From Thiosulfativibrio sp964601165 (GTDB taxonomy: Bacteria > Pseudomonadota > Gammaproteobacteria > Thiomicrospirales > Thiomicrospiraceae), in the NCBI GenBank assembly GCA_964601165.1, contig CAZRMK010000001.1:1-64000 (forward strand): a stretch of DNA of 64,000 nt. The letters run 5' to 3'. A program made the position numbers and the translations under genes. Under the pieces are notes generated by a model. It was not told the origin of the DNA. It ran no database searches and worked only from the letters and a program-made list of their open reading frames with translations. Below are positions 1 through 8,866 of this stretch, piece by piece. Each line of letters starts with the position of its first letter. Position 1 is the first letter of the stretch.

Positions 1-35
1 AAAAGCTACACATTTTATATTTAATTAAACTGATA

Positions 36-423
36 GTTCACTGTCGAATAGACATCTTATAAACGAAGCTCTTCGTATCTCTATTTTTTTTATTTGTTCA
101 CGGTCGAATAGACCGCTTAGAAAAACAGAGCTAATGATGATGGTTAGCACTAAAGGTTCACGGTCGAATAGACCGCTTAGAAAAAAAACAGAGCTAAGGG
201 CTGATGATACTGCATGTTCACGGTCGAATAGACCGCTTAGAAATGCTAAAAAAGATGTGATGACAGGTATTGATAGTTCACGGTCGAATAGACCGCTTAG
301 AAAATCAAAATAAGTTGCTCTACTGTGCCTCCTCCGTTCACGGTCGAATAGACCGCTTAGAAATCTTTGCCAAGGGGTTGATTTTGTCTGAAAAAGTTCA
401 CGGTCGAATAGACCGCTTAGAAA
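36..423 (+). CRISPR. Type I-F-like CRISPR array, 7 repeats
   Basis: Seven 28-bp repeats start at 36, 96, 156, 216, 276, 336 and 396, a strict 60-bp period with six 32-bp spacers. The last six repeats are identical: they begin GTTCACGGTC, have a GAATA loop, then GACCG and end CTTAGAAA. This matches the I-F (Csy4/Cas6f) repeat plan of a 5-bp hairpin followed by the CUUAGAAA crRNA 5' handle, so the transcribed strand should be +. The repeat at 36 differs at positions 7, 19, 20 and 25. Bases 1-3 (AAA) and the 32 bases before the first repeat fit the same period, so the array may extend beyond the left edge. No cas gene is present in the window. Confidence 0.95.
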
Positions 424-693
424 TGAAGTTGGTTGTGGTGGGGGGCAGTAAACTTCGTTTTAGTGGATTAGAGTGTATAATGGGTGAATCTTTTTTATGG
501 TTTTGGTGCTTTAGAAGGTATAAAAATTGGTTTCAATTTTGTTAATTAGATCTTTGTTAGACGTTTAATTTTCGGATGTTGATTTTTATTATTTATACCG
601 TTAAGGAGTAACTCCTTGTTCTAGAAGAGTAAAAAAGGGTGTTGATAATTCTCTATTATATGAAGTTATAATTTTATTGAAGGATGTAGAAAA
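424..693. other. Gap between CRISPR array and TRAP binding protein
   Basis: No convincing gene is present. The open frame that runs in from the array is repeat-derived. There is a small perfect palindrome at 603-617 (AAGGAGT, A, ACTCCTT). A weak promoter-like pair, TTGATA (642-647) and TATAAT (667-672), has a 19-bp spacer and lies just upstream of the GAAGGA ribosome site of the next gene. Confidence 0.5.
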
Positions 694-1686
694 ATGATTA
701 AACAAAAGTTTAGTAAGGCTTTAATTGCCGCAACGGTTTTTGCCGTGGCAGCTTTTGCAGGGCATGCAACTGCGAGCAATAATAAAACAACCCAGTTTGT
801 TACGATTGGTACGGGTGGGGTAACTGGTGTTTATTATCCTACAGGTGGATCTATTTGTCGTTTGGTTAATAAGAACCGTAAAGAAACTGGAATTCGTTGT
901 TCAGTTGAGTCAACTGGTGGTTCGGTATTTAACATTAATGCTCTTCGTACTGGTGATTTAGACATGGGTATTGCTCAGTCTGATTGGCAGTATCATGCTT
1001 ATCACGGATCTTCTAGATTTAAAGATCAAGGTCCTTTTAAAGATTTACGTTTTGTATTCTCTATACATGCAGAGCCTGCAACACTAGTTGCTAGAGCAGA
1101 TTCTGGCATTAAAGGTGTGATGGATATTAAAGGTAAACGTGTAAATATTGGTGAGCCTGGTTCTGGTGCAGCAGCTACTTTTGATGTAATGGCTGAAGCA
1201 TTAGGTATTGAACGTTCAGACTTGAAATTAGTTTCTGAACTTAAGTCGTCTGAAGTAGGCAGTGCTCTGTGTGATAATAAAATTGATGCTTTCTTCTTTA
1301 CAGTAGGGCATCCATCAGGTCTTCTTAAACAAGTAACTACAACTTGTGATGCTAAAATCATTCCTGTTACAGGAAAAGGCATTACTAAGCTGATTGACGA
1401 ACGTAGTTATTATAGTAAGGCAAAAGTTGCGGGTGGTATGTATGACGGTAACCCATACGATGTGCCTACGTTTGGTGTTGGTGCAACCTTCTTGTCTTCT
1501 GCTAAAGTTTCTGATGATGTCATTTATGAAGTAGTTAGGGCGGTTTTTGAGAATTTTGAAGCCTTTAAGAAGTTACATCCTGCTTTTAGACATTTAGAAA
1601 AATCAGAAATGATTTCTGCTGGTATGTCTGCTCCTTTGCATGATGGTGCAGCTAGGTTCTACAGAGAGCAAGGCTGGATTGAATAA
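694..1686 (+). CDS. TRAP transporter solute-binding protein, TAXI family
   Basis: This is the periplasmic receptor of a TAXI-type TRAP transporter, which hands a substrate (often an organic acid or amino acid) to a sodium-driven permease. The 330-residue product begins with a lysine-containing hydrophobic signal peptide ending near residue 28 (ATA-S). It carries the TAXI signature GTGGVTGVYYPTGG at residues 39-52. Its length is normal for the family. The ATG follows a GAAGGA ribosome site. The matching fused permease lies about 300 bp downstream, separated by a terminator-like hairpin and a 163-bp palindromic element, so the receptor is probably made in excess over the permease. The substrate cannot be read from the sequence. 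Confidence 0.93.
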   Translation: MIKQKFSKALIAATVFAVAAFAGHATASNNKTTQFVTIGTGGVTGVYYPTGGSICRLVNKNRKETGIRCSVESTGGSVFNINALRTGDLDMGIAQSDWQYHAYHGSSRFKDQGPFKDLRFVFSIHAEPATLVARADSGIKGVMDIKGKRVNIGEPGSGAAATFDVMAEALGIERSDLKLVSELKSSEVGSALCDNKIDAFFFTVGHPSGLLKQVTTTCDAKIIPVTGKGITKLIDERSYYSKAKVAGGMYDGNPYDVPTFGVGATFLSSAKVSDDVIYEVVRAVFENFEAFKKLHPAFRHLEKSEMISAGMSAPLHDGAARFYREQGWIE

Positions 1687-1710
1687 TTAATTATTAGTTA
1701 TAAAAACATA

Positions 1711-1740
1711 AAAAGGGACGAGTTTCTTCGTCCTTTTTTT
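1711..1740 (+). terminator. Rho-independent terminator after TAXI receptor gene
   Basis: GGACGA (1716-1721) pairs with TCGTCC (1728-1733) around a short loop and is followed by seven Ts. It lies 30 bp after the receptor stop and would lower read-through into the permease gene. Confidence 0.8.
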
Positions 1741-1800
1741 GTGTTAAAAAAATATTTACATAATTAAATATGAAAGTAAGTTTTTGCTTTTAATGGATTA

Positions 1801-1963
1801 CCCTAATCCAAATATAGAAATCACGATTATAGCACAAGCTCTTGATATGCCTGGCAAATTTAAAATTGTTCTCATCACCCATTGGGTGACTACGAAATTT
1901 TTAAATTCACTATGCACATTAATATCTTACACTCTAACCCGCAATTCTATTTTTGGATTAGGG
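1801..1963. repeat. 163-bp palindromic element, A-type ends
   Basis: The ends CCCTAATCCAAATATAGAA and TTCTATTTTTGGATTAGGG are inverted repeats with one mismatch over 19 bp. The interior holds a smaller hairpin (TCACCC/GGGTGA) and shares segments such as TTCACTATGCACAT with the copy at 5047. It has exactly the length of the other full copies in the window and sits between the receptor and permease genes of the TRAP system. It contains no credible gene. Confidence 0.85.
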
Positions 1964-2000
1964 TATTATGTAAAAGTTTTTACTAAAGGGCATTATAAAA

Positions 2001-4607
2001 ATGAGCAGTGTTAATAGTAAAGTGGATGATTCTGCGTTAGCAGAAATGGTTGCTGAATCTGATACTGGAGCTAGAAATCCTAAAGGATTAGTTAAGAAAC
2101 TACTTTTCTGGACGGCATTTTCTTGGTCTATATTTCAGTTATGGATAGCATCACCACTGCCTTTTATGCTGGCTGATATTATTCCTATAATGAATAATAC
2201 CGATACTCGCAGTATACATTTAGCATTCGCTTTATTTTTAGGGTTTTTATCTTATCCTGCACTGCGTTCTTCACCTCGTGGTCATATTCCTCTGTTAGAT
2301 TGGGTGCTTGCCTTTATCGGGGTAGCTGTAACACTTTATTTATCATTTTTTGCAGCTGAGCTTGCTGGTCGACCAGGCTTGCCTACAACTGCCGATTTGA
2401 TTATCTCAGGAATAGGAGTGGTTCTGGTTCTGGAAGCGTCGCGTCGTGCTTTAGGTGCTCCCTTAATGGTGATTGCCTTAATCTTTCTGGTTTATATTTT
2501 CTTTGGTCATCTAGCTCCTGAAGTGATGGCGTGGAAAGGAGCGTCTTTTTCACGAGCGATGAGTCATCTTTGGCTTACACAAGAAGGAGTGTTTGGGGTT
2601 GCTCTTGGTGTTTCAGTGTCTATGGTTTTTTTGTTTGTTTTGTTTGGTTCTTTACTGGAAAGAGCTGGAGCAGGTAATTATTTTATTTGGGTAGCTTATT
2701 CTATGTTGGGGCATTTAAGAGGCGGCCCTGCAAAAGCGGCGGTTGTTTCTTCGGCTTTAACTGGAATAGTCTCTGGCTCATCTATTGCCAATGTGGTAAC
2801 CACAGGAACTTTTACTATCCCTTTAATGAAAAAAGTGGGCTTTACTTCGGTTAAAGCTGGTGCGATTGAGGTTGCCGCGTCAACTAATGGACAATTAACA
2901 CCTCCCGTAATGGGGGCGGCAGCATTTTTGATGGTAGAGTTTGTTGGTGTTTCCTATATTGAAGTGATTAAACATGCTATTTTGCCAGCTACCATTGCTT
3001 ACATTGCTCTAATTTATATGGTGCATTTAGAAGCTTGTAAGGCAGGTATGGTTGGTTTACCGCGTCGTGTTAATAAAACCATTTTACAAAGCATGTTTAC
3101 CTTTATGACAGTAGTAGTTATTATTTTAGGGTTGTCAGTGGCTATGTACTATGGTCTTGGTTGGCTTACGGTAGTTGCCGGTGATGCTACTCCATGGATA
3201 TCTGCGGTATTATTTATTGTTGCTTATGTTTTATTGCTAAAAGTAGCAGTTAAATATCCTGATTTAGGTCGTAGTGATGAAATTACCGAGCTACCAGAGC
3301 CTGGTCCTGTGGTTAAGTCTGGGCTGTACTTTATGTTGCCGATTGTAGTTCTAATATGGTGTTTAACCGTTATTAGGTTGTCACCTAGTTTGTCTGCTTT
3401 TTGGGCAACAATCGGAATGGTTGCTATCTTAATTTCTCATAAGTATTTAAAAGCCGTTTTCCGCGGTGAGAATAACCCTATGAAGCGTTGGAAAGATGGT
3501 TGGGTTGATTTCCAAGAGGGCATGGTATCAGGTGCGCGGAATATGATTGGTATTGGTATTGCCACCGCCGCCGCAGGGATTATTATTGGAGCAGTTACAC
3601 TTACAGGTGTTGGCTTAGTTTTAGCAGAAGTAGTAGAGTTTGTTTCTGGCGGTAACTTAATGGCTATGCTGGTATTTACCGCTTTTTTGAGCCTATTATT
3701 AGGAATGGGGCTTCCTACAACGGCTAACTATATTGTTGTTTCTAGCTTAATGGCTCCGGTTATTGTTGCTTTAGGAGCAGACTCTGGATTAATCGTACCC
3801 TTGATTGCCGTGCATTTATTTGTGTTTTATTTTGGTATTTTGGCAGACTCAACGCCACCCGTTGGGTTGGCGGCTTACGCCGCCGCCGCTATTTCTGGGG
3901 CAGACCCAATAATGACAGGAGTACAAGGTTTTTTCTACGATATTAGAACTGCTATATTACCTTTTATGTTTATTTTTAATACGGAATTGTTATTAATAGG
4001 GATTACTGGGCCTATACATCTGTTCATTGTATTTACGTCTGCAACTCTAGCGATGTTAATTTTTGCTTCTGTTACTCAGGGGTGGTTATTTACTAGAAAT
4101 AAATTTTGGGAAGCTATAGTTATGTTGCTGGTTGCCTTTATGTTATTTCGTCCCGGTTATTTTATGGATAAAATTCACCCGCCTTTAAGTGCTGTTGATG
4201 CTGGACAAATTTTTCAAATAGCGGAAGAAATGCCTGAAAGAGCACAAATTATGTTGCAGGTGGTGGGAGAAACTTTAGAAGGCAAGCATATTGATAAAGT
4301 GGTAATGTTACCTTTAGGTGATTTCGGTGCAACTGGCGAAGAGCGGTTGCTGGATGCTGCAGGGCTGGAGTTGAGAGAAGAAAATGGCAGAATGTTTGTT
4401 GAAGACTTGGCTTTTGGTGGTGTGGCATCGCGGCAGAAAATTGACTTTGATTGGGAAATAGTTAGTGTTAAAGTTGAAAATGAACGCCCAGCAAAACAGT
4501 GGTTTTATATTTTAGCAGCTTTATTAATGGCTCTTGTTTGGTTTAGTCAAAAACGACGAGTTGCTCGTGAGACTCAGTTAAGTTCTCAAAATGGAGAAAC
4601 GTTGTGA
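2001..4607 (+). CDS. TRAP transporter fused permease (4TM-12TM), TAXI type
   Basis: The 868-residue membrane protein fuses the small (DctQ-like) and large (DctM-like) TRAP subunits, as is usual for TAXI systems. About the first 200 residues hold the small-subunit helices. The large subunit follows, with glycine- and serine-rich segments such as SGSSIANVVTTG and GMGLPTTANYI that are typical of the DctM ion and substrate path. The last ~130 residues form a soluble insert and one final helix, matching the C-terminal extension (DUF3394-like) found in many TAXI permeases. It works with the receptor encoded at 694. The stop overlaps the GTG of the next gene (GTGA), so the two are translationally coupled. 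Confidence 0.93.
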   Translation: MSSVNSKVDDSALAEMVAESDTGARNPKGLVKKLLFWTAFSWSIFQLWIASPLPFMLADIIPIMNNTDTRSIHLAFALFLGFLSYPALRSSPRGHIPLLDWVLAFIGVAVTLYLSFFAAELAGRPGLPTTADLIISGIGVVLVLEASRRALGAPLMVIALIFLVYIFFGHLAPEVMAWKGASFSRAMSHLWLTQEGVFGVALGVSVSMVFLFVLFGSLLERAGAGNYFIWVAYSMLGHLRGGPAKAAVVSSALTGIVSGSSIANVVTTGTFTIPLMKKVGFTSVKAGAIEVAASTNGQLTPPVMGAAAFLMVEFVGVSYIEVIKHAILPATIAYIALIYMVHLEACKAGMVGLPRRVNKTILQSMFTFMTVVVIILGLSVAMYYGLGWLTVVAGDATPWISAVLFIVAYVLLLKVAVKYPDLGRSDEITELPEPGPVVKSGLYFMLPIVVLIWCLTVIRLSPSLSAFWATIGMVAILISHKYLKAVFRGENNPMKRWKDGWVDFQEGMVSGARNMIGIGIATAAAGIIIGAVTLTGVGLVLAEVVEFVSGGNLMAMLVFTAFLSLLLGMGLPTTANYIVVSSLMAPVIVALGADSGLIVPLIAVHLFVFYFGILADSTPPVGLAAYAAAAISGADPIMTGVQGFFYDIRTAILPFMFIFNTELLLIGITGPIHLFIVFTSATLAMLIFASVTQGWLFTRNKFWEAIVMLLVAFMLFRPGYFMDKIHPPLSAVDAGQIFQIAEEMPERAQIMLQVVGETLEGKHIDKVVMLPLGDFGATGEERLLDAAGLELREENGRMFVEDLAFGGVASRQKIDFDWEIVSVKVENERPAKQWFYILAALLMALVWFSQKRRVARETQLSSQNGETL

Positions 4608-5044
4608 TTACAAAAATATTAGTACCAGTAGATATAAACACTCTTAACACTACCCAAAATCTATGTCAGGAAGCATCAAAGTTGGGGCTTAAGTTTGATG
4701 CTCAAATTAATTTATTGGCAGTTATACCAGACTATGGTATGTCTATTGTTGGGAGTTTTTTTCCTGAAGAAGCTCAAGATAAATTAAAAGCTGAATTTAA
4801 AGATAGGCTTCAAGAATTATCAGCACTTTATTTTAGTGATAATAAAGTTAATTTAATTTTAAGGCAAGGAAAGAAAGCCTCTCAAATACTTAGGGAAGAA
4901 GGTAAATCTAAGCCAGATTTAATAATGATTGGTTGTCGGAGTAAAAAATCACGTAATAATCAACGCTTGCTAGGGTCTTGTAGTTCAAGTATTGCTGACC
5001 GTGCAAGTTGCTCTGTTTTTATTGTTCGTTGTGAGGAGTGCTAA
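4604..5044 (+). CDS. Universal stress protein, UspA family
   Basis: The 146-residue protein has the Usp fold: an N-terminal strand ILVPVDI and, near the C-terminus, an ATP-binding-type motif (IGCRSKKS then LLGSCSSSI, the G-2x-G/R-9x-G-S/T pattern). The GTG start overlaps the permease stop by 4 bp. Usp proteins often accompany or are fused to TRAP permeases, and a structurally characterised TRAP-associated Usp (TeaD) modulates transporter activity, so a regulatory role for this transporter is a fair inference. The C-terminus ends EEC. The stop codon lies 2 bp before a 163-bp palindromic element. Confidence 0.88.
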   Translation: MITKILVPVDINTLNTTQNLCQEASKLGLKFDAQINLLAVIPDYGMSIVGSFFPEEAQDKLKAEFKDRLQELSALYFSDNKVNLILRQGKKASQILREEGKSKPDLIMIGCRSKKSRNNQRLLGSCSSSIADRASCSVFIVRCEEC

Positions 5045-5046
5045 CC

Positions 5047-5209
5047 CCCTAATCCCTATATAGAAATCATAATTATTGCACAAGTGCTTGATGCACCTAG
5101 CAAATTTTAAAAAAGCCTTATCACCAATTAGGTGATCACGGTTTTTTAAAATTCACTATGCACATCAATCACTTGCACACTAACCTATGATTCTATATAG
5201 GGATTAGGG
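5047..5209. repeat. 163-bp palindromic element, A-type ends
   Basis: The 19-bp ends CCCTAATCCCTATATAGAA and TTCTATATAGGGATTAGGG are perfect inverted repeats. The interior has a second hairpin (ATCACC/GGTGAT) and is related to the copy at 1801. A 5-bp direct repeat TAACC flanks it (5042-5046 and 5210-5214), which looks like a target duplication that includes the usp stop codon TAA. Confidence 0.87.
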
Positions 5210-5214
5210 TAACC

Positions 5215-5387
5215 CTAAAATCTTTACATTAAACCTAAATCCTGTTAAGTCAGTAGCTTACAGATTAGTTCGCGTTTTATGCAAAGGTTTCTAAAGTTTC
5301 CTTGAGGATCTTTTTTTAAGGACGAGTTTAAACAGAATCTTAAACACCCTTTTAAATAATACCGCAAAGATTGTCCTAAATAATATT
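5215..5387. other. Intergenic remnants of both repeat families
   Basis: No gene is visible. An end of the ACCTAAATCCTG family occurs near 5231, and a decayed GAGACC-family right end (ATTATGCAAAGG-like) occurs near 5278-5289. The rest is AT-rich spacer downstream of two converging genes. Confidence 0.45.
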
Positions 5388-5726
5388 TTAAAGAGCATCC
5401 TCATCTCTTTCTTCTGTGCGGATACGGATGGTTTTTTCTATGGTTTGGACAAAGATTTTACCATCACCTATTTTTCCAGTTTGTGCCGCTTGAATAATGG
5501 CTTCGACTGCTTCTTCTTCTTTAGTTGCAGAAACAGCGATTTCAATTTTTATTTTAGGTAAAAATTCCACCACATATTCTGCTCCACGATACATTTCAGT
5601 GTGACCTTTTTGGCGACCAAAGCCTTTTACATCAGAGACGGTCATGCCAAAAATATCAATGTCTTGGAGGGCTTCTCGAACTTCGTCTAGTTTAAAGGGT
5701 TTAATAATAGCGGTAATTAATTTCAT
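5388..5726 (-). CDS. glnB: Nitrogen regulatory protein P-II (GlnB/GlnK family)
   Basis: The protein is a 112-residue trimeric signal integrator that reads 2-oxoglutarate, ATP/ADP and glutamine state. The sequence begins MKLITAIIKPFKLDEVREAL, the classical P-II start. The uridylylation tyrosine is Tyr51 in the T-loop (RGAEYVVEF), and the B-loop region TGKIGDGKIF is intact. The stretch RIRTEERDEDAL gives a normal C-terminus. The start codon overlaps the stop of psd (ATGA), so both are probably on one transcript. No amtB lies beside it, which favours a GlnB-type general role over GlnK, but the sequence does not settle which. Confidence 0.93.
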   Translation of the reverse strand: MKLITAIIKPFKLDEVREALQDIDIFGMTVSDVKGFGRQKGHTEMYRGAEYVVEFLPKIKIEIAVSATKEEEAVEAIIQAAQTGKIGDGKIFVQTIEKTIRIRTEERDEDAL

Positions 5727-6628
5727 GATGAGACCTTTTCTTTTAGTTGGTTGTCATTATTATTATCTTTTTGCAGGTAATAAGCGAGGGCTTCTCCCAT
5801 CTTTATAGGAGAGTTGGGTTTTATTTTTCCTAATTCAGGCATGACCCCTGCGGGGGTGCAGAGTACAACCGTTGATCCCATATTGAAGCGTGCTATTTCT
5901 TCACCTTTATTAAAAGTTAGCTTTTGTTCAGTATAGTCCCAATGTTGAATAATTGGTTGGTATTCTGGGGTTATTTTACCCTCCCAAACTGTTTCCATGC
6001 TGCCAACAAAAATAGCTCCTACCATCACTAAACAAAAATGTCCGTGATGATTTTTAAAGCGAATTACTAATCGTTCATTACGGGCAAATAATCCTGGAAT
6101 ATTTCTGACGGTTGCTTGGTTAACGGCAAATAAATCCCCAGGTATGTAGGTCATAGAAATAAGCTTTGCTTGATAGGGCATATGAATACGATGATAATCT
6201 TTTGGTGACAAGTAGATTACCGCAGAATCGCCATTGTAAAATTTTTTGGCATATTTAATATCCCCGCCAACTAATGCTTCTATCGTATAGTCATGACATT
6301 TTGCTTGAACCATACGGTTATCTTTAATTGGGCAAGATTGACTCACCATACCATCAACTGGGCTGATCCAAAGCCCGTTAGTTTTGTTAATAGGGCGAGC
6401 AGTAGGTTTTAATGCCCGAGTAAAAAAAGCATTAAAGTCGGGGTAATTGTTAATGTCTTCATCTAGAGCATCATTTATATTTATGCCATAAATTTTAGTG
6501 AGAGTTTTTATAGTGGCGTTTTTAATCCAAGGCTGTTTAATTTGCATAAACCAATGCATACCGGTTGATAAAAAATGTTTTGGTATGAGGTATTGCGGCG
6601 TCACCTTTAAAAAATCAATTAAACTCAT
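5723..6628 (-). CDS. psd: Phosphatidylserine decarboxylase
   Basis: This membrane-associated pyruvoyl enzyme converts phosphatidylserine to phosphatidylethanolamine. The 301-residue length fits the bacterial type. The self-cleavage site is visible near the C-terminus as NMGSTVVL, where the Ser of G-S-T becomes the pyruvoyl group; the usual LGST is MGST here. Other family blocks are FNAFFTRALKP, SPVDG and SPKDYHRIHMP, the last carrying the conserved His. Its substrate would be supplied by PssA, encoded at 54312. The downstream P-II gene overlaps it by 4 bp. Confidence 0.95.
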   Translation of the reverse strand: MSLIDFLKVTPQYLIPKHFLSTGMHWFMQIKQPWIKNATIKTLTKIYGININDALDEDINNYPDFNAFFTRALKPTARPINKTNGLWISPVDGMVSQSCPIKDNRMVQAKCHDYTIEALVGGDIKYAKKFYNGDSAVIYLSPKDYHRIHMPYQAKLISMTYIPGDLFAVNQATVRNIPGLFARNERLVIRFKNHHGHFCLVMVGAIFVGSMETVWEGKITPEYQPIIQHWDYTEQKLTFNKGEEIARFNMGSTVVLCTPAGVMPELGKIKPNSPIKMGEALAYYLQKDNNNDNQLKEKVSS

Positions 6629-6689
6629 CGAAAGCTCTTTTTGGATGCTATAGAATTCTTGATTTTAATGTATAATTCGATAAATTAAT

Positions 6690-6852
6690 ACCTAAATCCT
6701 GCAAGTGATTGTGCATATATAGGTTAAGAGATTGATTCGTATAGTAATTTTAAAATTTGAACCTATCCTTATTGTGATAGGTGAGAATTTTAAATTGCTA
6801 TATGGATTAATGGCTTAGGCTAGATGTGTGCAATCACTTGCAGGATTTAGGT
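6690..6852. repeat. 163-bp palindromic element, B-type ends
   Basis: This is the cleanest copy of the family: 22-bp perfect inverted ends, reading ACCTAAATCCTGCAAGTG on the left and its complement on the right. An internal hairpin (CCTATC/GATAGG) marks the centre. The flanks show a 3-bp match (AAT on both sides). It fills most of the divergent region between psd and argG and lies 26 bp before the argG start, so it must influence the argG leader. Confidence 0.9.
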
Positions 6853-6878
6853 AATAGTTAATTATAGAGGGTTTAATT

Positions 6879-8090
6879 GTGTCTGAGATTAAAAAAGTTG
6901 TTTTAGCCTATTCTGGTGGTTTAGATACGTCTATTATCGTTAAGTGGTTACAAGATGAATATCAGTGTGAAGTGATAACTTTTACCGCAGATATAGGGCA
7001 AGGTGAAGAGGTTGAAGCGGCTAGAAGAAAAGCTGAGGCGATGGGAGTTAAAGAAATTTATATAGAAGATTTGCGTGAAGAATTCGCACGTGATTTTGTT
7101 TTCCCTATGATGCGAGCTAATGCTATCTATGAAGGTGAATATCGTTTAGGAACTTCTATCGCACGCCCATTAATTTCTAAGAGGTTAGTAGAAATTGCCC
7201 AAGCAACAGGAGCTGATGCTATTTCTCATGGGGCAACAGGAAAAGGCAATGATCAGGTTCGCTTTGAGTTGAATGCTTATGCTCTAATGCCTGATGTTAA
7301 GGTCATCGCTCCTTGGAGAGAATGGGATTTGTTATCTCGTGAGAAATTAATGGCTTATGCCGCAGAGCATGGTATTGAAGTTGAAAAGAAAAAAGGTCAA
7401 AAATCACCTTATTCTATGGATGCTAATTTACTGCATATTTCTTATGAAGGTGGCATTATTGAAGATCCTGCCAATGAGCCAGAGGAGGATATGTGGCTGT
7501 GGACAGTATCCCCTGAAAATGCACCTGATGTAGCGACTTATTTAGATATTGAATTTGAAAAGGGTGATATTAGTGCTGTTAATGGTGAGAAAATGTCGCC
7601 AGCTACTGTGATGGAGTTTTTGAATAAAGTGGGTGGCGAGAATGCTATTGGACGTGATGATATTGTAGAAAATCGTTTTGTAGGCATGAAAGCTCGCGGT
7701 TGTTATGAAACTCCAGCAGGAACTATTATGTTAAAAGCTCATAGAGCGATGGAGTCTTTAACTTTAGATCGTGATGCAGGTCATCTTAAAGATGAATTAA
7801 TGCCAAAATATGCCGAGATGATTTATAACGGATTTTGGTTTTCACCAGAACGTGAAATGTTACAGGCTTTAATTGATAATTCTCAAACTTTTGTTTCAGG
7901 AAGCGTGCGAGTTAAATTATATAAAGGCAGTATTACGGTGGTAGGTCGCACCTCGGACTATAGTTTATTTGATGAAGACATTGCTACTTTTGAAGAAGAC
8001 GGTGGGGCTTATGACCATAAAGATGCAGAAGGGTTTATTAAACTAAATGCATTACGTTTAAGAACCGCAGCTAAAAAACGTCTTACCTAA
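6879..8090 (+). CDS. argG: Argininosuccinate synthase
   Basis: ArgG joins citrulline and aspartate with ATP in arginine synthesis. The 403-residue protein has the PP-loop AYSGGLDTS at residues 10-18, the block SHGATGKGNDQVRFEL, and the GRTSDYSLFDEDIATF region near the end. The GTG start is preceded by AGAGGG. The last codon and stop (ACC TAA) coincide with the terminal ACCTAAATCCTGC of a repeat element, so the C-terminus KKRLT ends inside mobile-type DNA. The family's usual length is about 400, so little or nothing has been lost. Confidence 0.97.
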   Translation: MSEIKKVVLAYSGGLDTSIIVKWLQDEYQCEVITFTADIGQGEEVEAARRKAEAMGVKEIYIEDLREEFARDFVFPMMRANAIYEGEYRLGTSIARPLISKRLVEIAQATGADAISHGATGKGNDQVRFELNAYALMPDVKVIAPWREWDLLSREKLMAYAAEHGIEVEKKKGQKSPYSMDANLLHISYEGGIIEDPANEPEEDMWLWTVSPENAPDVATYLDIEFEKGDISAVNGEKMSPATVMEFLNKVGGENAIGRDDIVENRFVGMKARGCYETPAGTIMLKAHRAMESLTLDRDAGHLKDELMPKYAEMIYNGFWFSPEREMLQALIDNSQTFVSGSVRVKLYKGSITVVGRTSDYSLFDEDIATFEEDGGAYDHKDAEGFIKLNALRLRTAAKKRLT

Positions 8091-8186
8091 ATCCTGCGAA
8101 GGTATGGCTAAGTTTTATAGCCTAATCTGCAAGTATAAAAAGGGATAGCACTCTATATCCAATTTCTATTTGCGGATTAGTCTACC
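8085..8186. repeat. Short chimeric palindromic element after argG
   Basis: The left end is B-type (ACCTAAATCCTGCGAAGG) and the right end is A-type (TTCTATTTGCGGATTAG). It is about 100 bp, shorter than the 163-bp full copies. Its first six bases supply the final codon and stop of argG, and its right end lies about 15 bp before the restriction island. Confidence 0.65.
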
Positions 8187-8200
8187 AGAGAAAATAACAA

Positions 8201-8866
8201 TTGAGTAAAAAAGTTCAAGTAAAATCAAAAAGTAGAGTAACTGACCACGGTGAAGTGTTTACTTCTGAGCGTGAAGTGAATGCCATGCTAGATCTAGTAA
8301 AACAAGAAACAGAACGTATCGACTCGCGTTTTTTAGAGCCTGCTTGTGGCACGGGAAATTTTTTAGTTGAAATATTAAGAAGAAAATTAGCTGTTGTAGC
8401 AAGACGTTACAAAAAAAGTCAGCTAGAGTATGAGAGGTATGCGGTGATTGCAGTATCTAGTATTTATGGTATAGATATTTTAGGCGATAATATAATAGAA
8501 TGCCGAAATAGACTTTTTGAAATATTCGATAAACAATATACATCCTTTTACAAGCAAAAAGCTAATAAAGCATGTCAAGCCAGTATAAAATATATTCTTG
8601 ATAGAAACATTTTAAGAGGTGATGCTTTGACTTTAAAAACAGTCGGTAACGGTGATGAGCCTATTGTGTTTTCTGAATGGTCTGCGGTAAACGGCAGTAT
8701 GATAAAAAGAAGAGACTTTACAATGGATAATTTACTGCAAACCGAGCAATGCAAAGTGCCAGATTCACTTTTTAGTGATTTTTATGAAACCGATCCTGCG
8801 TTTTTACCTAAACCCATCAAGGATTTTCCTTTAACACACTTTTTAAAATTGGCTGACCATGCTTAA
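8201..8866 (+). CDS. DNA methyltransferase-like protein with motif I only
   Basis: The 221-residue protein resembles the N-terminal part of N6-adenine DNA methyltransferases. It has HGEVFTSEREVNAML followed by a canonical AdoMet-binding motif I, FLEPACGTGNF (residues 44-54), then the YGIDIL block. I see no catalytic (D/N)PPY motif, so it is unlikely to methylate alone. It starts with TTG and overlaps the next methylase gene by 8 bp. The gene pair could encode the two halves of one modification enzyme; this is inference. It could also be a frame-decayed methylase, but the clean overlap and intact sequence argue against decay. Confidence 0.75.
   Translation: MSKKVQVKSKSRVTDHGEVFTSEREVNAMLDLVKQETERIDSRFLEPACGTGNFLVEILRRKLAVVARRYKKSQLEYERYAVIAVSSIYGIDILGDNIIECRNRLFEIFDKQYTSFYKQKANKACQASIKYILDRNILRGDALTLKTVGNGDEPIVFSEWSAVNGSMIKRRDFTMDNLLQTEQCKVPDSLFSDFYETDPAFLPKPIKDFPLTHFLKLADHA

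Noticed and set aside
270..545. Open frame running through the CRISPR array
   Set aside because: It is made of repeat units (VHGRIDRLE repeated) plus downstream non-coding sequence; the array explains it.
1784..2014. Open frame of 76 codons before the TRAP permease
   Set aside because: It is almost wholly the 163-bp palindromic element and has no ribosome site or family resemblance.
8187..8200. Second attC site at the left edge of the restriction island
   Set aside because: ATAACAATTG is present but no paired R' and L' boxes or inner stem could be found.
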